Assembly (NCBI GenBank): GCA_031119515.1
Contig: JAVHXR010000006.1
Span: 1 to 21,290 of the forward strand
Direction of reading: 5' to 3'
Source of the DNA: Propionicimonas sp.
GTDB taxonomy: Bacteria > Actinomycetota > Actinomycetes > Propionibacteriales > Propionibacteriaceae
Length of the DNA: 21,290 bases
A model generated the notes under the pieces. That model did not search any database. It saw nothing but the letters and a program-made list of their open reading frames with translations, and was not told the DNA's origin. Shown here piece after piece: positions 6,588-13,786 of the stretch (its first letter is position 1; each line of letters begins with the position of its first letter). A program made the translations under genes and the position numbers.

Positions 6588-7352
6588 TCAGGCGGGGTCG
6601 TCCGGCCCGGACGGCAGGGCGGCCCCGGCGGTGTCCTTCAGGTCGACCCCGGAACGGCCGAGGGCGCGGGCGCCGTGGACCAGCCGGGCAGCGGTGGCCG
6701 CGGCGGTGGCGTAGCCGAGGCCGTCGGGCGGGTGGATGTTGGAGATGCAGTTCCGCTCGGCGTCGTTGCGACCCGGCCGCGGGTCGTGGGTCAGGTAGAT
6801 CCCCAGCGAGTCCGAGACCGACAGCCCCGGCCGCTCGCCCACCAGCACCAGGACGGTCTCCACCCCGAGCGCCTGGCCGATCCAGTCGCCGATGGCGACC
6901 CTGGCCTGGGTGACCACGACCGGCGGCGCGATGCTGAGCCCGTCCAGGGCGGCCTGCAGGGCGCGGACCTGCTCGACGGCGTGGTCGCTGACCGCCCGGG
7001 ACGACAGGCCGTCCGCGATCACGATCCCGACCTGCCACGGCCCGGCGGCGAGGGCGTCCAGGCCGTCGGGCAGCCTGCCGAGATCCGGCCGGCGCAGGTA
7101 GGTGCTGCGGTCGCCGGCCCGGCTGGACAGGACGACCGGGTCGCCGAGCCCGAGCCCGGCGAGGTTCGCGACCAGCGCGTCCGCGTCGAGCGGGACGTGG
7201 ACGGCGTCGCGGGCCGCGGCCAGCGCGGACTGCAGGTCGAGGACCGCGGCGGTCGGCAGGCTCATGCCGGCCCGGCCCAGCCCGATCCGGGCCTGGGTGG
7301 TCGGGCGAAGCGGCGCCCAGGGGTCCGGGTTGCCGGCGGGGAGCGCGCTCAC
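6588..7352 (-). CDS. eutC: Ethanolamine ammonia-lyase small subunit
   Basis: EutC is the light chain of the adenosylcobalamin-dependent lyase that turns ethanolamine into acetaldehyde and ammonia; it helps bind cobalamin at the interface with EutB. The 254-residue protein shows TQARIGLGRAG (19-29), VTQARVAIGDWIGQ (147-160), GERPGLSVSDSLGIYLT (172-188) and the signature DAERNCISNIHPPDGLGYA (about 197-215). It is shorter than the E. coli subunit (about 295 residues), mainly through lack of the N-terminal extension, as in other bacteria without a microcompartment. The GTG start at 7352 overlaps the eutB stop (GTGA), so the two are translationally coupled. Confidence 0.95.
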   Translation of the reverse strand: MSALPAGNPDPWAPLRPTTQARIGLGRAGMSLPTAAVLDLQSALAAARDAVHVPLDADALVANLAGLGLGDPVVLSSRAGDRSTYLRRPDLGRLPDGLDALAAGPWQVGIVIADGLSSRAVSDHAVEQVRALQAALDGLSIAPPVVVTQARVAIGDWIGQALGVETVLVLVGERPGLSVSDSLGIYLTHDPRPGRNDAERNCISNIHPPDGLGYATAAATAARLVHGARALGRSGVDLKDTAGAALPSGPDDPA

Positions 7353-8761
7353 CGGATGCTCCCGGTCAGTTCGCGCAGCCCTGATGCGCCGAGTTCGAGC
7401 CCGCGTACCGTGCCGTCCGGGTCGGCGATGCCCTGCCGTCCCAGCCACTCGGCGAACTCCGGCGCGCAGCCGAGCCCGAGGGCGTGCCGGACGACCAGGG
7501 CGTCGTGGTAGGACAGGCTCTGGTAGCCCAGCATGATGTCGTCGGCCCCCGGCACCGTGATGACGAAGTTGACCCCGGCGGCCGTGAGCAGCACGAGCAG
7601 GCTGTCCATGTCGTCGAAGTCGGCCTCGGCGTGGTTGGTGTAGCAGACGTCCACGCCCATCGGGACGCCCAGCAGCTTGCCGCAGAAGTGGTCCTCGAGC
7701 CCCGCCCGGATGATCTGCTTGCCGTCGTAGAGGTACTCCGGCCCGATGAACCCGACGACGGTGTTGAGCAGCAGCGGCCTGAACTCGCGGGCCAGCCCGT
7801 AGGCGCGGGCCTCGAGGGTCTGCTGGTCGACCGGGCGGCCGCCCGTGCCGAGGTGGGCCTCGGAGGACAGCGACGACCCCTGCCCGGTCTCGAAGTACAT
7901 CACGTTGGATCCGACGGTGCCGCGGCGGAGCGACAGGCCGGCCTCGTAGCCCTCCTGCAGCAGTCCGACACTCACCCCGAACGCAGAGTTCGTCGCCTCG
8001 GTGCCTCCGATCGACTGGAACACCAGGTCGATCGGCACTCCGGCCTCGATCAGGCCGATCGTGGTCGTGATGTGGCTGAGCACACAGGACTGCATCGGGA
8101 TCTCGTAGCGGCGCCGGACCTCGTCCATCATGCTGGCGAGGTCGGCGGTCACCTGGGGGGCGTCCCCGGCCGGGTTGATGCCGATCACCGCGTCCCCGCA
8201 CCCCAGCAGCAGGCCGTCAAGGATGGACGCCGCCACGCCGCGGAGATCGTCGGTGGGGTGGTTGGGCTGCAGCCGCGTGGCCAGCGTCCCCGGGAGGCCG
8301 ACGGTGGTGCGGAACCCGGTCACCACCTGGCACGCCCGCGCGACGGCGATCAGGTCGGAGTTGCGCATGATCTTGCTGACCGCCGCCACCATCTCGGGGG
8401 TCAGGCCGGGGGCGAGCGCGGTGAGCGTCGATGCCGCGTCCGGCCGGGCCGCCGCGTCCAGCAGCCAGTCCCGCAGGCCTCCCACGGTCAGGTGGGAGAC
8501 GGGCGAGAAGGCGGCGCGGTCGTGCCGGTCGAGGATCAGCCGGGTGACCTCGTCGGTCTCGTACGGCACCACGGTCTCGGACAGGAAGGTGTTGAGGCCG
8601 ACCTCGGCGAGCGCCCACTGCGCGGCCGAGCGCTCGGCCTCGGAGCCGGCGGCGCAGCCGGCCAGCTCGTCGCCGGAGCGGCGGGGTGTGGCCTTGGCGA
8701 GCAGGTCGACGAGGGAGTCGAACCGGTAGGTGCGACCGTTCACGCTCTGCGTGGCGATCAT
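7349..8761 (-). CDS. eutB: Ethanolamine ammonia-lyase large subunit
   Basis: EutB is the catalytic TIM-barrel chain of the cobalamin-dependent lyase. The 470-residue protein has full family length. The block TRLQPNHPTDD (162-172) holds the equivalents of E. coli Arg160 and Gln162, GCGDAVIGINP (187-197) holds the Asn193 equivalent, and MYFETGQGSSLSS (288-300) holds the substrate-binding Glu287 equivalent (Glu291); MGVDVCYTNHAEAD follows near 368-381. All key residues I can check are present. The ATG at 8761 has AGGAGG eight bases upstream. It is the first gene of a two-gene operon with eutC. No EutA reactivase, shell protein or cobalamin riboswitch is visible nearby. Confidence 0.96.
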   Translation of the reverse strand: MIATQSVNGRTYRFDSLVDLLAKATPRRSGDELAGCAAGSEAERSAAQWALAEVGLNTFLSETVVPYETDEVTRLILDRHDRAAFSPVSHLTVGGLRDWLLDAAARPDAASTLTALAPGLTPEMVAAVSKIMRNSDLIAVARACQVVTGFRTTVGLPGTLATRLQPNHPTDDLRGVAASILDGLLLGCGDAVIGINPAGDAPQVTADLASMMDEVRRRYEIPMQSCVLSHITTTIGLIEAGVPIDLVFQSIGGTEATNSAFGVSVGLLQEGYEAGLSLRRGTVGSNVMYFETGQGSSLSSEAHLGTGGRPVDQQTLEARAYGLAREFRPLLLNTVVGFIGPEYLYDGKQIIRAGLEDHFCGKLLGVPMGVDVCYTNHAEADFDDMDSLLVLLTAAGVNFVITVPGADDIMLGYQSLSYHDALVVRHALGLGCAPEFAEWLGRQGIADPDGTVRGLELGASGLRELTGSIR

Positions 8762-8769
8762 GCGGGGCG

Positions 8770-8775
8770 CCTCCT
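8770..8775 (-). promoter_or_regulatory. eutB ribosome binding site
   Basis: AGGAGG on the minus strand lies eight bases before the ATG at 8761 and fixes the start. Confidence 0.75.
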
Positions 8776-8888
8776 GGCGGTCGGGGATGACCCCTGTCTA
8801 CGCCCGGATTGTTAGGGGGCCGTTACCGCACCGTTTCGCGACTGTGCCAGTCCGGGTGACGGATCGCCGGGCGTGGGACCTGCGGGCA

Positions 8889-8906
8889 CCGGAACGGGCA
8901 ATTCCG
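8889..8906. promoter_or_regulatory. Inverted repeat between eutB and the VOC gene
   Basis: CCGGAA (8889-8894) and ATTCCG (8901-8906) form an inverted repeat with a 6-base spacer. The half-sites match those of the repeat upstream of lat. It lies about midway in the 231-base divergent gap and could be an operator for either gene. I can identify no firm -10/-35 pair in this gap: TAACAAT on the minus strand near 8810-8816 and GAGAAT on the plus strand near 8956 are weak candidates. Confidence 0.35.
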
Positions 8907-8992
8907 ACCCCCGTCCGGCGGGCCGGCAGCCCTAGCCACACCGGGGTCGGCTGGTGAGAATGGCGCTATCCGATGCCCGTCAGGAGGACGAC

Positions 8993-9421
8993 ATGGCGCT
9001 TCTCAACCCGTATCTCTCGTTCAGCGGAAACGCCCGGGAGGCGATGGAGTTCTACAAGTCGGTGTTCGGGGGCGAACTGACCCTCTCCACCTTCGGGGAG
9101 TTCCAGATGCCGGGGATCACCCCGGAGGATGTCGACAAGGTGATGCACTCCCAGCTCACCACCGCTTCCGGATTCACGCTGATGGGGTCCGACACCCCGT
9201 CCTCGATGCCGCAGCCCGGCGGCGGCAGCAGCATCACGATCTCGCTGAGCGGGCCGGAGGACGGCGAGCTCCGCGGCTACTGGGACAAGCTGTCCGACGG
9301 CGGCCAGGTGACGCTCCCGCTCGCCCAGGCCCCGTGGGGCGACTGGTTCGGCCAGCTGGTCGACCGGTTCGGCACCTCGTGGATGCTCGACATCACGCCA
9401 GAGGCACCCGCCGAGGGCTGA
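8993..9421 (+). CDS. PhnB-like VOC (glyoxalase/bleomycin-resistance fold) protein
   Basis: The 142-residue protein belongs to the PhnB / '3-demethylubiquinone methyltransferase-like' branch of the vicinal oxygen chelate fold. It shows NPYLSFSGNAREAMEFYKSVFGG in outline (about 5-27), the HSQLTTASGFTLMGSDTP strand, and the C-terminal APWGDWFGQLVDRFGTSWMLD motif typical of the group. Members are often annotated as glyoxalases, but most have no proven activity, and the methyltransferase name is an old misannotation. AGGAGG at 8982-8987, five bases before the ATG, fixes this start; in-frame upstream starts lack a ribosome site. It ends eight bases from the convergent MFS gene. Confidence 0.85.
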   Translation: MALLNPYLSFSGNAREAMEFYKSVFGGELTLSTFGEFQMPGITPEDVDKVMHSQLTTASGFTLMGSDTPSSMPQPGGGSSITISLSGPEDGELRGYWDKLSDGGQVTLPLAQAPWGDWFGQLVDRFGTSWMLDITPEAPAEG

Positions 9422-9429
9422 GGCGGCGG

Positions 9430-10629
9430 TCAGCGCCTCCCCAGCGGTGCGAGTGCCACCACGAGCGCCAGCACGGGCAGGGTGAGCAGTGCGAGGCCGT
9501 TGAAGCCGACCGCGCCCAGCGCGCCGCCTGCCGCGATCGCGCCCAGGGCTCCCATCAGGCTCATCGCGAAGTCGGTGCGTCCCTGCCGGCGGGTGCGCAG
9601 CGACTCCGCCGACGCCTCGGTGAGCAGGGCAGCCCCGGCGACCGTGGCGGCGCTCCAGCCGAGTCCGAGCAGGACCAGGGCGACAGTCACGGCGACGGTG
9701 TTCTCGTGCCCGAGGGCGATCACCGCCACGCAGCCCGCCAGGATCGCGTAGCCGAGGACGACGGTGGGAATCCGGCCCCAGCGGTCGGCCAGGACGCCGA
9801 ACACCGGTGACAGCGCGTACATCCCCGCGATGTGCAGGCTGATGGTGAGCCCGACGATCGTGAGGGTGGCGCCGTGGTGCAGCAGGTGGATGGGGGTCAT
9901 CGCCATGATCGCCACCATCACGGCGTGGGCGCCGACGATCGCGAGGGTGGCGTACCGGGCGGCGGCCGGGCGGTCGGCCCGCACGATCCGTTCGGCGCCC
10001 TCCTCGTGGGCGGTCACCGCCCGCTGCGCGGTCAGCAGCGGGTCGGGGCGCAGCCCGACCAGGATCAGGATGATGCCGAGGGTCTGGCCCACGATGGTGA
10101 ACAGGTAGGGGCCGGTCAGCCCCGGCATGCCGACCAGCTCGCCGAGCACCTCGCCCGGACCGACCAGGTTCGGCCCGAGGACTGCCCCGAGGGTGGTAGC
10201 CCAGACCACGATCGAGAGGTCACGGGCCCGGGAGGCGTCGGTGGCGAGGTCGGTGGCGGCGAACCGGGACTGCAGGTTGGCGGCCTGGCCGGCACCGATC
10301 AGGGCGAAGCCGCCAAGCAGCAGTGGGAACGACGCCGCGGCGACCGCCCCGATCACCAGGCCGACCCCGGCGAGCGCGATCGCCAGGCCGGTCGCCAGCG
10401 CCGGTCGCCGTCCGCGGTTGCGGGCGAGCGCGGCGAGCGGGACGGCGGTGAGCGCGGTCCCGAAGGTGATCGCGGCGGTCGCCAGGCCCGAGAGCGAGTC
10501 GTCGCCGGAGATCGTGGCGGCCAGCACGGCGCCGAGCGAGACGGTGGCGCCGAAGCTGATCCCGCCCAGGATCTGGCCGGCGGAGAGGACGACGAGGGTG
10601 CGGCGCTGGATGCCGGCGAGGTCGCTCAC
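9430..10629 (-). CDS. MFS transporter, drug-exporter-like
   Basis: The 399-residue protein has about 12 hydrophobic segments. A motif-A-like loop (ALARNRGRRPALATG) follows TM2, and its half-repeat DRWGRIPTVVLGY lies in the second half, typical of drug:H+ antiporter-type major facilitator proteins. The central cytoplasmic loop carries RPDPLLTAQRAVTAHEEGAE. The substrate is not predictable. The GTG at 10629 is chosen because TAGGGT lies seven bases upstream on the minus strand with no Shine-Dalgarno sequence; the frame stays open further upstream, but that part is Pro/Arg/Gly-rich with no membrane segment. It is convergent with the VOC gene and has its own promoter downstream of xseB. Confidence 0.85.
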   Translation of the reverse strand: MSDLAGIQRRTLVVLSAGQILGGISFGATVSLGAVLAATISGDDSLSGLATAAITFGTALTAVPLAALARNRGRRPALATGLAIALAGVGLVIGAVAAASFPLLLGGFALIGAGQAANLQSRFAATDLATDASRARDLSIVVWATTLGAVLGPNLVGPGEVLGELVGMPGLTGPYLFTIVGQTLGIILILVGLRPDPLLTAQRAVTAHEEGAERIVRADRPAAARYATLAIVGAHAVMVAIMAMTPIHLLHHGATLTIVGLTISLHIAGMYALSPVFGVLADRWGRIPTVVLGYAILAGCVAVIALGHENTVAVTVALVLLGLGWSAATVAGAALLTEASAESLRTRRQGRTDFAMSLMGALGAIAAGGALGAVGFNGLALLTLPVLALVVALAPLGRR

Positions 10630-10636
10630 CCGCGGA

Positions 10637-10642
10637 ACCCTA
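10637..10642 (-). promoter_or_regulatory. -10 box of MFS gene (leaderless)
   Basis: TAGGGT on the minus strand is followed by seven bases and then the GTG at 10629. Confidence 0.6.
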
Positions 10643-10755
10643 GCGCCGTCGACGCCGGGACGCCTCCGCGGACACGGCCGCGGTTCGGTGTGAAACGTCG
10701 GGAGGGCCGCGCGGGACCCGGGGGACGGTGCCGTGGGTGATCGGGGACGGTCGCC

Positions 10756-10776
10756 GTCGGCCCGGACCGGGCCGGT
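10756..10776 (-). terminator. Candidate hairpin after xseA-xseB
   Basis: The palindromic CGGCCC-GGACC-GGGCCG (10758-10774), extended by two G-T pairs, lies about 60 bases past the xseB stop in a 205-base gap. There is no T-tract. The rest of the gap is G/C-rich sequence in which I see nothing else. Confidence 0.35.
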
Positions 10777-10834
10777 CGGGGCGGGCGGACTGGCCGGTCG
10801 GCATCCGGCGTGTCCGCCGTCGTGAGCGGGACGG

Positions 10835-11032
10835 CTACTCCGGCTTCGGCCGGGCGGCCTCGATCCTGGCCCTGGCGCCCTCCAGCCAGTCGGCACAGAT
10901 CGCCGCGAGCTTCTCTCCCTGCTCCCACAGCGCCATCGCCTCGCTCAGCGCGACATTCCCGGATTCGAGTTGCTGGACGATCGCGACCAGCTGGTCCCTG
11001 GCCTGCTCGTAGCTGGGGGTCTGCTCGGTCAT
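10835..11032 (-). CDS. xseB: Exodeoxyribonuclease VII small subunit
   Basis: XseB is the small helical subunit that binds XseA in several copies to form exonuclease VII, a metal-independent single-strand DNA exonuclease. The 65-residue protein shows the family pattern YEQARDQLVAIVQQLESGNV (8-27 or so), then LSEAMALWEQGEKLAAICADWL and a charged tail. The ATG at 11032 overlaps the xseA stop by four bases (ATGA), and GGAGG lies seven bases upstream, so the two are translationally coupled. Confidence 0.95.
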   Translation of the reverse strand: MTEQTPSYEQARDQLVAIVQQLESGNVALSEAMALWEQGEKLAAICADWLEGARARIEAARPKPE

Positions 11033-12246
11033 GGCCTTGCCTCCTGGACGGACGTGACGTCGACCGCGATCCGGCCGTCGACGAACTGGACGGTGAGCGA
11101 CTCCCCGGGCGCGGTCTGGCCGGCCTGGGCGATCGTCTCGTGGTCGCGGGACACGATGGCGTAGCCCCGCTGCAGGGTCGCCTGCGGAGACATCGCGCGA
11201 ATCCGGCTGATCAGGTGGCTGACCTGGCGGGCCTCGTCGCGCAGCACCGTGTCGGCGGCTCGTTCGAGCCGTCCCTTCAGCGTTGCGACCCGTTCGAGGT
11301 GGGCGGTGACCGGGGCGGACGGATCCCGCAGCACCGGCCGCGACCGGAGCTCGGCCAGTCGCCGCTGCTCGAGTTCGACCCGGCCCGCCACCGCCCGCCG
11401 GAGCCGGCTCAGGGCCTGGGCGAGCGCCGCCGTCTCGACCGCGACATCGGGCACGACCCGCTTGGCGGCGTCGGTCGGGGTGGAGGCCCTCAGGTCGGCG
11501 ACCAGGTCGAGGATCGGGTTGTCCGTCTCGTGCCCGATCGCGCTCACCACCGGGGTGCGCATCGCGAACACAGCGCGCACGAGCGCCTCGTCGCTGAAGG
11601 CGAGGAGGTCTTCGAGCGAACCGCCACCGCGGGCGACGATGATCACGTCCACCTCGGGCTGCTGCTCGAGGTCCCGCAGCGCGGCCAGCACCTGCTCGAC
11701 CGCGAACGGGCCCTGCACGGCGGCGTGCCGGACCTCGAACCTGGCCGCCGGCCAGCGCCGGGCGACGTTCTCCAGCACGTCCCGCTCTGCGGCGGAGTTC
11801 GCCCCCGTGACCAGGCCGATCCGGCGCGGCAGGAACGGCAGCCGCCGCTTCCGCTCCGGGCTGAACAGCCCTTCGGCCTGGAGCATCCGCTTGCGTTGCT
11901 CGATCGCGGCCAGCAGCCGTCCCTCGCCGGACGGCCGCAACTCACGGCATTCGAAGGTGAGCCGGCCCGATCCCATCCAGACCGTCGGCTTCACCCAGGC
12001 TGCGACGACCGTCCCCTCGGTGAGGGGTCCGGCGGCGTCGAGCACGACGGTGGAGGTGGACAGGGTGACAGACACCTCGGCCAGGGTGTCGCGCAGGGTG
12101 AGGAACTGGGTGCCGCCGGCACGGCGCTTGATCTCGATCAGCTGGCCCTCGACCCAGACCGCGCCGAGCCGCTCCACCCAGTCCTTGGTGAGCCGGACGA
12201 CCTCCCGCAGGGGCTGCGGGGAATCCGGGGAGTTGGGCAGCGGCAC
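11029..12246 (-). CDS. xseA: Exodeoxyribonuclease VII large subunit
   Basis: XseA is the catalytic subunit of exonuclease VII, which trims single-stranded DNA in repair. The 405-residue protein has an N-terminal OB fold (about 10-105, with VWVEGQLIEIKRRAGGTQFLTL in outline) and the catalytic core with GLVTGANSAAERD (144-156), VARGGGSLEDLLAF (204-217), GHETDNPILD (238-247) and ASTPTDAAKR. A helical region binding XseB follows. It is slightly shorter than E. coli XseA (456), as usual in actinobacteria. The GTG at 12246 is supported by TAGGCT seven bases upstream and no Shine-Dalgarno sequence. It is divergent from ispH across 80 bases. Confidence 0.96.
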   Translation of the reverse strand: MPLPNSPDSPQPLREVVRLTKDWVERLGAVWVEGQLIEIKRRAGGTQFLTLRDTLAEVSVTLSTSTVVLDAAGPLTEGTVVAAWVKPTVWMGSGRLTFECRELRPSGEGRLLAAIEQRKRMLQAEGLFSPERKRRLPFLPRRIGLVTGANSAAERDVLENVARRWPAARFEVRHAAVQGPFAVEQVLAALRDLEQQPEVDVIIVARGGGSLEDLLAFSDEALVRAVFAMRTPVVSAIGHETDNPILDLVADLRASTPTDAAKRVVPDVAVETAALAQALSRLRRAVAGRVELEQRRLAELRSRPVLRDPSAPVTAHLERVATLKGRLERAADTVLRDEARQVSHLISRIRAMSPQATLQRGYAIVSRDHETIAQAGQTAPGESLTVQFVDGRIAVDVTSVQEARP

Positions 12247-12253
12247 GGGGATC

Positions 12254-12259
12254 AGCCTA
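12254..12259 (-). promoter_or_regulatory. -10 box of xseA (leaderless)
   Basis: TAGGCT on the minus strand is followed by seven bases and then the GTG at 12246. Confidence 0.65.
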
Positions 12260-12313
12260 GACGGCGACCTCCGCTACGGCGGGAGCGCGGCAGGAGGTCG
12301 CCGCGGCGACAAC

Positions 12314-12319
12314 TAAGCT
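12314..12319 (+). promoter_or_regulatory. -10 box of ispH (leaderless)
   Basis: TAAGCT is followed by seven bases and then the ATG at 12327. It faces away from the xseA promoter within the same 80-base gap. Confidence 0.6.
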
Positions 12320-12326
12320 GGTGGGC

Positions 12327-13295
12327 ATGGATTCCTCCACCAGGCGGGTTGTGGTCGCCGCGCCCCGTGGCTACTGCGCGGGTGTCGATCGGGCGGTGGT
12401 GACGGTCGAGAAGGCCCTGGACCTCTACGGCCCGCCGGTGTACGTCCGCAAGCAGATCGTCCACAACCGGCACGTCGTCGAGAACCTCGAATCCCGCGGC
12501 GCGGTCTTCGTCGAGGAACTGGACGAGGTCCCGGCCGGCGCAACGGTGGTGTTCTCCGCCCACGGGGTCTCCCCCGCGGTGCACGCGGAGGCGGCCGCCC
12601 GCGGCCTGAAGACGATCGACGCCACCTGCCCGCTGGTGACCAAGGTCCACAACGAGGCGCGCCGGTTCGCCGGCCAGGGCGTCCAGATCCTGTTGATCGG
12701 ACACGCCGGGCACGAGGAGGTCGAGGGGACGACCGGCGAGGCGCCGGAGCACATCACGCTGGTGCAGCACCCCGACGACGTCGACGGCGTCGAGATCGAC
12801 GATCCCGCCAAGGTGGCCTGGCTGAGCCAGACCACCCTGAGCGTGGACGAGACCTGGGAGACCGTGACCCGGCTGCGCGAGAAGTTCCCGACCCTGATGG
12901 ACCCGCCCAGCGACGACATCTGCTACGCCACCCAGAACCGGCAGTCCGCGGTGAAGCAGATCGCGGCCACCGCCGACCTGGTGATCGTGGTCGGGTCGCG
13001 CAACTCGTCCAACTCCGTCCGCCTGGTCGAGGTTGCGCTCGAGGCGGGCGCGAAGGCGTCCTACCGCGTGGACAACGCCTCCGAGGTCGACCCGGCCTGG
13101 CTGGAGGGCGTGTCCAGCGTCGGTGTGACCTCAGGTGCGTCGGTGCCGGACGAACTCGTCCAGGGCGTGCTGGTGCTGCTGGAGGAGCACGGTTTCCCCG
13201 CCGCGGTGGAGGAGCGCCTGACCGAGGAGAACCTGGTCTTCGCCCTCCCGCCGGAGCTGCGAAAGGACCTGCGCCGCCAGACTGCCGGCGACTAG
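12327..13295 (+). CDS. ispH: 4-hydroxy-3-methylbut-2-enyl diphosphate reductase
   Basis: IspH (LytB) is the iron-sulfur enzyme of the last step of the MEP pathway, making isopentenyl and dimethylallyl diphosphate. The 322-residue protein has the three cluster cysteines: Cys17 in APRGYCAGVDRA, Cys101 in DATCPLVTKVH and Cys199 in DDICYATQNRQ. His46, His79 and His129 and the catalytic Glu131 in GHEEVEGTTGE match the substrate-site residues of E. coli IspH. SRNSSNSVRLVEVA and TSGASVPD, which bind the diphosphate, are also intact. The ATG at 12327 is chosen from the -10 spacing; a GTG two codons upstream is less well placed. Its stop codon overlaps that of the convergent SRPBCC gene. Confidence 0.97.
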   Translation: MDSSTRRVVVAAPRGYCAGVDRAVVTVEKALDLYGPPVYVRKQIVHNRHVVENLESRGAVFVEELDEVPAGATVVFSAHGVSPAVHAEAAARGLKTIDATCPLVTKVHNEARRFAGQGVQILLIGHAGHEEVEGTTGEAPEHITLVQHPDDVDGVEIDDPAKVAWLSQTTLSVDETWETVTRLREKFPTLMDPPSDDICYATQNRQSAVKQIAATADLVIVVGSRNSSNSVRLVEVALEAGAKASYRVDNASEVDPAWLEGVSSVGVTSGASVPDELVQGVLVLLEEHGFPAAVEERLTEENLVFALPPELRKDLRRQTAGD

Positions 13296-13750
13296 CTCGC
13301 CGGGGCGGCGGCCTCGAGCCGCTGCCGGATCACCTCCAGGTGCCGATCCCAGGCCCGCCGCATGGTCGCGGCGACCGCCGGTCCCGCGAGCCGGAGCCAC
13401 CCCTTCGGCAGCAAGGACGTGACCAGGGTGACCGCACAGCCGTCCGCGGTCTCGGCGATGGCGCCGGAGAGCCGGACCTCGAGCCGGTCGGAGACACCGT
13501 GCGTTCGCCACGACAGCGGCGCGGAGACCTCGTCGTAGCTGATCAGCATCTCGCCCACCGGTCCGGCGAAGCGGGCCCGGAAGCGGCTGCCCGCCTGCAG
13601 CGGAGCCGGCCCGAGCGGCTCCACCCGCAGCAGTTGGTCGTTCCACTCCGGTTTCCGCACCGGGTCGGCCAGGAGGCCGAAGACGGCGCCGGCCGGGGCG
13701 GCGACCCGGGCCCGGTTGGTGATCGTGCGGCCGGTCGGTGGCGTGCTCAT
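13292..13750 (-). CDS. SRPBCC-family protein (polyketide cyclase/dehydrase-like)
   Basis: The 152-residue protein fits the helix-grip START/SRPBCC fold that binds hydrophobic ligands. It starts with NRARVAAPAGAVFGLLADPVRKPEWND (about 12-38 in outline), the usual 'V.AP...VF..L.DP.....W' pattern. A set of strands follows, and a long C-terminal helix starts with GPAVAATMRRAWDRHLEVI. No catalytic residues can be assigned; many relatives are of unknown function. GGAGGA lies three bases before the ATG, with TAGGCT upstream. Its stop codon and that of ispH share the palindrome CTAG (13292-13295). Confidence 0.8.
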   Translation of the reverse strand: MSTPPTGRTITNRARVAAPAGAVFGLLADPVRKPEWNDQLLRVEPLGPAPLQAGSRFRARFAGPVGEMLISYDEVSAPLSWRTHGVSDRLEVRLSGAIAETADGCAVTLVTSLLPKGWLRLAGPAVAATMRRAWDRHLEVIRQRLEAAAPAS

Positions 13751-13753
13751 GGT

Positions 13754-13772
13754 TCCTCCGGGCGCCAGCCTA
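13754..13772 (-). promoter_or_regulatory. Promoter -10 and ribosome site of the SRPBCC gene
   Basis: On the minus strand TAGGCT (13772-13767) would start transcription near 13760, and GGAGGA (13759-13754) lies three bases before the ATG. The promoter sits in the 36-base gap after the CDF gene, so the SRPBCC gene need not depend on read-through. Confidence 0.5.
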
Positions 13773-13786
13773 GGGCGGACGGGTCC

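Noticed and set aside
8776..8992. Possible cobalamin riboswitch upstream of eutB
   Set aside because: I looked for a B12-box-like conserved core and a long structured leader; the ribosome site is close to the start and I see no such core on the minus strand.
10810..12402. Long plus-strand open frame opposite xseA and xseB
   Set aside because: It lies antisense to two well-identified genes in shadow composition, with no start signal. Similar antisense frames over lrpA, eutB, ilvA, rmuC, the CDF gene and the aminopeptidase gene were dropped for the same reason.
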